A stretch of DNA of 64,000 nt from Streptomyces griseoviridis (lineage in GTDB: Bacteria > Actinomycetota > Actinomycetes > Streptomycetales > Streptomycetaceae): positions 1-64,000 of the forward strand of contig BMSM01000005.1 in assembly GCA_014649155.1 (NCBI GenBank), given 5' to 3'. Each line of letters begins with the position of its first letter. The stretch's first letter is position 1. Position numbers and translations under genes: made by a program. The notes under the pieces are model-generated. The model did not search any database. It saw only the letters and a program-made list of their open reading frames with translations, and was not told the DNA's origin. This document shows, in pieces, positions 60,415-64,000 of this stretch.

Positions 60415-62936
60415 CGTGTCCCCCTCGCGAGCTGTCCGGCGGCCGGGGTCGGCCCGCCGCCCGTGTAGGTGACCCGCCACAGGGCCGACTTGGTGTCCGA
60501 GGTGAAGAAGCCGCGTCCGTAGTCCAGGACGTACAGCGCGCCGTCCGGACCGAACTTCCAGTCCATCAGGTTCTTGATCCCGCTGTCCCCGACCGGGACG
60601 ATCTTCTTCAGGGACTCCGAGTGCACCGGCAGACCGCCGTCGCCCTGGGTCCTCGGGTCCATCAGCACCGCGTTACGCGGCTGCCCGTCGTCGTAGAAGT
60701 CGCCGACGAACCACTTGCCGTCCCAGTACGCCGGCCACTTGACCGCGCTGCCGTTCGCGGCGTCGTAGCGGTAGACCGGGCCGTTCATCGCGGCCTGCCC
60801 GCCGCCCGTGAGCCACGGCAGGAGGTAGGTGCCCTCCGCCTGCTCGTACGACGGCACCCCGGCCGCGTCGCGCGGGAAGTCGGGGCCGCCGCCCTGCGGG
60901 GAGTACCAGATGTTGTTGCCGGTGACCGGCGGCACGTTCACCAGGCCGTCGTTGTTCGGTGACTCGTTCTTCGGGTGGTCGCAGTCGTACCAGCCCAGCG
61001 GCTGTGCGGGGTCGGGCAGGTTGCGGTCCCGGTAGGGCTGCTTGTTGCCCATGCAGTACGGCCAGCCCCGGTTGCTCGCCCTCGTGATCACGGCGAAGGT
61101 GTCGTACTTGGCCGGGCCCCAGGTCGGGGAGGGCGCGGAGGCGTCCGGGCCGACCCAGCCCGCGTACAGGGTGTCGGTCGACTTGTCGACGGAGATGCGC
61201 GCCGGGTTGCGGACGCCCATGACGTAGATCTCGCCGCGTGTCTTGCCGCCGCCCTCGGCGGTCTCCTCGCCGGTGAAGAGGTTGCCCTCGGGCAGGGTGT
61301 ACGTGCCGTCCGGCTCGGGGTGGATGCGGAGGATCTTGCCGTTGAGGTTGTTGGTGTTGCCGGCGGTGCGGCGCGCGTCGGCGAAGGAGACGCCCTTGAA
61401 GGCCGGCTCCGGGTTGTTGCCGGAGTAACCGCCGCTGAAGCCGCTGGAGTTGTTGTCACCGGTGGCGATGTACAGGTTGTCCTCGGAGTCCCAGGCCATG
61501 CCGCCGCCCGCGTGGCAGCAGCTGTGGATCTGCACCGGCCACTTCAGCAGCACCTTCTCGCTGCCGAGGTCCAGCTTGTTCGTCTCCCGGTCCAGGGTGA
61601 ACCGGGAGACGCGCCGCTCGGCCATGTGGGTCGCGCGGTCGATCTCCGAATGCGGGGTGTAGTGCAGGTACACCCAGCCGTTCTCCTGGAAGCCGGGGTC
61701 GAGTTCGATGCCGAGCAGGCCCTCCTCGACCTTGACCAGCTCCTCGCCGCCGCCCTTGTTGCCGAAGACGGTCAGCTCCCCGGCCAGGGTGACCTGCCTC
61801 GTCGCGGGGTCGTAGACGTGGATCTGTCCCTGGCCCTTGCCGATGTCCGGGTCGTTCCAGTCGGTGACCACCGGCCGGGAGGCGTCGGCGCCGCCCCGGC
61901 CGATGTAGAGGACCCGGCCGTCGGGGGCGGTGACCAGGCCGTGCGGCTCCCCGATCTGGTCGTTCCGCCCCGGCTGATTGGGCCGGGTCAGCCGCTCCGC
62001 CGCGTAGTTGCCGGTGATGGTGGCCTTGCAGTCGGCCCGCACCAGCCGGGTCGTCCACAGCAGGGCGCCGCGCAGATGGGTGCGGAAGTCGGTCTCGTCC
62101 CAGGCGGAGACCGTGCCGCCCATGCCGGTGTAGAAGGAACGTCCGCCGTCGTAGTCCCGGCACCAGCTCACCGGGTGGTCCGCGCCGTTGGCGTTCTGCC
62201 CCGGCCGGTACGTCGACTCCCGCACCCGGGCGACCGTGTGCACCGCGCCGGACGGGTTGGTCTGCCAGTTCAGCCACTTGTCGGGGCGCTTCCACTGCGC
62301 CGGCAGGTCCTTGGTCGCCGGGTGCAGCCGGTCACCGACCTCCACGGTGGCCCGCTGGACGTCCGCGGGACCGCCGGCGGCCGGACGGGCGCCGATCAGA
62401 CCGGTGAACCAGTCCGAGTACGGCTCCGCGCGGGCCGCGTCGTGCACGCCGACGAAACCGCCGCCGGCCTCCATGTACGTCTCCAGGCCCGCCTCCTGCT
62501 CCGGGTCCAGGACGTCGCCGCCGCCGGTCAGGAACACCACCGCGTTGAACCGGCCGAGCCGCTTCCCGTCGGTGAACACCGAGCCGTCGCCGGTCGCGGC
62601 GACGGTGAAGCGCTGGTCGGCGGGGCCGGTGAGCCCGATCCGCTCGATCGCCGCGATACCGGCGTTCACCAGTGGCGACTCCGCGCCGGCGGCGGCCGAG
62701 CCGTAGTAGATCAGGACCCGGACGTCGGCGCTGCCCGGCGGCGAGGTGATCGACATCGTTGTCAGCGGTGGCTCCGGCGCGGGGAGCGCGCCGGCCGCCG
62801 GTGCCGACAGCAGTCCGGCGGTCAGGAACCCGGCGGTCAGCGCCGCCGCCCTGGCCCGCCGTTTCCTCGCGGTGGCGCTGAATCCTCGTAAGCGCACGGG
62901 TCTGTGTGGTGTCGGGAACCGCACGTGGTCACCCAC
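60411..62936 (-). CDS. Secreted ThuA - PQQ-type sugar dehydrogenase fusion
   Basis: The 841-residue exported protein has an N-terminal ThuA-like domain (about 70-300; VRVLIYYGSAAAGAESPLVN, GGGFVGVHDAARAEPYSDWF) and a beta-propeller of the glucose/sorbosone dehydrogenase family (about 330-830; HSCCHAGGGMAWDSEDNLYI, TGDNNSSGFSGG, NLMDWKFGPDGALYVLDYGR). The signal peptide reads RARAAALTAGFLTAGLLSAPAAG. GTG 62936 follows GAGGAGGGG. Coupled to the cupredoxin-DUF1080 gene. It probably oxidises a sugar and passes electrons to the copper domain; PQQ dependence is inferred from the fold. Confidence 0.87.
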   Translation of the reverse strand: MGDHVRFPTPHRPVRLRGFSATARKRRARAAALTAGFLTAGLLSAPAAGALPAPEPPLTTMSITSPPGSADVRVLIYYGSAAAGAESPLVNAGIAAIERIGLTGPADQRFTVAATGDGSVFTDGKRLGRFNAVVFLTGGGDVLDPEQEAGLETYMEAGGGFVGVHDAARAEPYSDWFTGLIGARPAAGGPADVQRATVEVGDRLHPATKDLPAQWKRPDKWLNWQTNPSGAVHTVARVRESTYRPGQNANGADHPVSWCRDYDGGRSFYTGMGGTVSAWDETDFRTHLRGALLWTTRLVRADCKATITGNYAAERLTRPNQPGRNDQIGEPHGLVTAPDGRVLYIGRGGADASRPVVTDWNDPDIGKGQGQIHVYDPATRQVTLAGELTVFGNKGGGEELVKVEEGLLGIELDPGFQENGWVYLHYTPHSEIDRATHMAERRVSRFTLDRETNKLDLGSEKVLLKWPVQIHSCCHAGGGMAWDSEDNLYIATGDNNSSGFSGGYSGNNPEPAFKGVSFADARRTAGNTNNLNGKILRIHPEPDGTYTLPEGNLFTGEETAEGGGKTRGEIYVMGVRNPARISVDKSTDTLYAGWVGPDASAPSPTWGPAKYDTFAVITRASNRGWPYCMGNKQPYRDRNLPDPAQPLGWYDCDHPKNESPNNDGLVNVPPVTGNNIWYSPQGGGPDFPRDAAGVPSYEQAEGTYLLPWLTGGGQAAMNGPVYRYDAANGSAVKWPAYWDGKWFVGDFYDDGQPRNAVLMDPRTQGDGGLPVHSESLKKIVPVGDSGIKNLMDWKFGPDGALYVLDYGRGFFTSDTKSALWRVTYTGGGPTPAAGQLARGTR

Positions 62937-63121
62937 CCCTCCTCGGTCGCGGCAGCAGCGCCAAGGAAGCTAGACCTCTTTGCCCGGTCCGCCAATAGGT
63001 ATCACCGGGATACGACGAACTTTGTCCTGAGTGTGGATAAACGACGGACTGGCCGGTACCGTCGCACAGGTCCCTCACAGCTACGATCCGTCAATCCCGT
63101 TACCCGATGGGGGAGTTCGGC
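62937..63121. promoter_or_regulatory. Divergent promoter between the ThuA/dehydrogenase operon and the laccase gene
   Basis: Minus strand: TTGGCG and TAGCTT 17 bp apart form a credible -35/-10 pair for the dehydrogenase operon. Plus strand: GGGGGAG lies 6 nt before the laccase ATG. TGTGGATAA at 63032-63040 is a perfect complement of the E. coli DnaA box TTATCCACA, probably coincidental. Confidence 0.5.
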
Positions 63122-64000
63122 ATGGACAGACGCGGCTTCAACCGGCGGGTACTGATGGGCGGCGCGGCCGTCGCCACCTCGTTGGCGGTGGCACCCGAGT
63201 CCTCCGGCGCCCCCGCGCTCGCCGCCCCCGCACGGACGGCACCGGCCGGGGGAGCGGTCCGGCACCTCAGGCTCCACATGGAGCGGCTCGCCGACGGGCA
63301 GCTCGGCTACGGCCTGGTCAGGGGCGCGGCCACCGTCCCGGGGCCGCTGATCGAACTCAACGAGGGCGACACCCTCCACATCGAGGTCGAGAATACCCTC
63401 GACGTCGCGGCCAGCCTGCATGTGCACGGCCTGGACTACGAGATCTCCAGCGACGGCACCGCGCTCAGCAGGAGCGACGTCCCGCCCGGGGGCACCCGCA
63501 CCTACACCTGGCGCACCCACCGCCCCGGCCGCCGCTCGGACGGCACCTGGCGGGCGGGCAGCGCGGGGTACTGGCACTACCACGACCACGTGGTCGGCAC
63601 CGAGCACGGCACCGGCGGCATCCGGGCCGGCCTCTACGGCCCGGTGATCGTCCGCCGCGAGGGCGACGTCCTGCCGGACGCCACGCACACCGTCGTCTTC
63701 AACGACATGCTCATCAACAACCGGCCCGCGCACTCGGGCCCGGACTTCGAGGCCACGGTCGGCGACCGCGTCGAGTTCGTGAGCATCACGCACGGCGAGT
63801 ACTACCACACCTTCCACCTGCACGGTCACCGCTGGGCCGACAACCGCACCGGCCTCCTCACCGGCCCCGACGACCCCAGCCGGGTCATCGACAACAAGAT
63901 CTGCGGCCCCGCCGACTCCTTCGGCTTCCAGGTGATCGCCGGGGAGGGCGTGGGTGCCGGCGCGTGGATGTACCACTGCCATGTGCAGAGCCACTCCGAC
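63122..64000 (+). CDS. Small two-domain laccase (SLAC), partial, 3' end outside window
   Basis: Extracellular multicopper oxidase that oxidises phenols and lignin-like compounds with O2. The first 293 residues are visible: a twin-arginine signal ([20 protein letters not shown]), then two cupredoxin domains with the copper ligands H100/H102 (LHVHG), H152/H154/H156 (YWHYHDH), [10 protein letters not shown], and the HCH motif MYHCHVQSH at the window edge. S. coelicolor SLAC (SCO6712) is 343 residues, so about 50 are missing. ATG 63122 follows GGGGGAG. Such laccases act as trimers. Confidence 0.94.
   Translation, partial: MDRRGFNRRVLMGGAAVATSLAVAPESSGAPALAAPARTAPAGGAVRHLRLHMERLADGQLGYGLVRGAATVPGPLIELNEGDTLHIEVENTLDVAASLHVHGLDYEISSDGTALSRSDVPPGGTRTYTWRTHRPGRRSDGTWRAGSAGYWHYHDHVVGTEHGTGGIRAGLYGPVIVRREGDVLPDATHTVVFNDMLINNRPAHSGPDFEATVGDRVEFVSITHGEYYHTFHLHGHRWADNRTGLLTGPDDPSRVIDNKICGPADSFGFQVIAGEGVGAGAWMYHCHVQSHSD

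Noticed and set aside
63032..63040. DnaA box in the laccase promoter
   Set aside because: A single 9-mer match in an AT-richer promoter is easily due to chance.
1..64000. tRNA, rRNA, prophage or integrative element
   Set aside because: No cloverleaf-like or rRNA sequence, integrase, phage structural gene or attachment repeat was recognised.

Overview
The window is GC-rich actinobacterial DNA, almost certainly a Streptomyces chromosome. GTG and occasional TTG starts, 4-bp ATGA/GTGA gene overlaps, twin-arginine and lipoprotein exports, and many large secreted hydrolases all fit. Several blocks recall Streptomyces coelicolor gene order from memory: the pentose phosphate block near SCO6657-6663, a phosphopantetheinyl transferase near SCO6673, the pca block with PcaV near SCO6697-6704, the ATP-dependent ligase and polymerase pair near SCO6707-6709, and the small laccase SCO6712. 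About 50 intact genes fill the window. No rRNA, tRNA, CRISPR array, prophage or transposase gene was seen.

Layout. 1-5504: pentose phosphate operon tkt-tal-zwf-opcA (minus strand, opcA cut by the window edge), divergent from an AraC regulator. 6600-14350: an orphan pyruvyl-transferase-like protein behind an unusual leader, a secreted GH16 beta-glucanase under a perfect 28-bp palindromic operator, an L,D-transpeptidase, an IclR regulator, a GH4 enzyme and a truncated sulfotransferase. 14349-22350: an 886-residue membrane protein, an ATP-grasp enzyme, a metallophosphoesterase/PPTase couple, and an XRE regulator divergent from an MmyB-type sensor domain. 22372-30559: a compact alpha-glucan operon with a LacI regulator, ABC importer, GH13 glucosidase and secreted GH87 alpha-1,3-glucanase.

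30531-37767: remains of a nitrate/sulfonate-type ABC transporter, a vanillate-demethylase-like operon containing a 57-residue gene between oxygenase and reductase, a DEAD-box helicase, a small protein with an amyloid-like C-terminal motif, a frameshifted gene with tandem repeats, and a PAS-SpoIIE phosphatase. 37940-45826: an MHS transporter, a Tat-exported phospholipase C, a DMT/PAP2 pair facing a TetR regulator across an eight-copy 16-bp repeat array, and a DUF2510 protein. 46066-53381: a LAL-type ATPase lacking its DNA-binding domain, then pcaHGBL with its MarR regulator but without pcaIJF. 53388-64000: a DUF3048 lipoprotein, a zinc dehydrogenase, a DNA ligase/primase-polymerase pair, two large secreted proteins and the small laccase (cut by the window edge).

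How it works together. The theme is saprophytic carbon use: polysaccharides (GH16, GH87, GH13, GH4) and lignin-derived aromatics (vanillate to protocatechuate via VanAB, ring cleavage via PcaHGBL, extracellular oxidation by laccase), feeding a central pentose phosphate operon. Two copies of a short inverted-repeat element (41453-41639 and 55845-56032) lie exactly at gene ends. All function calls are from reading the translations by eye; no database search was run.
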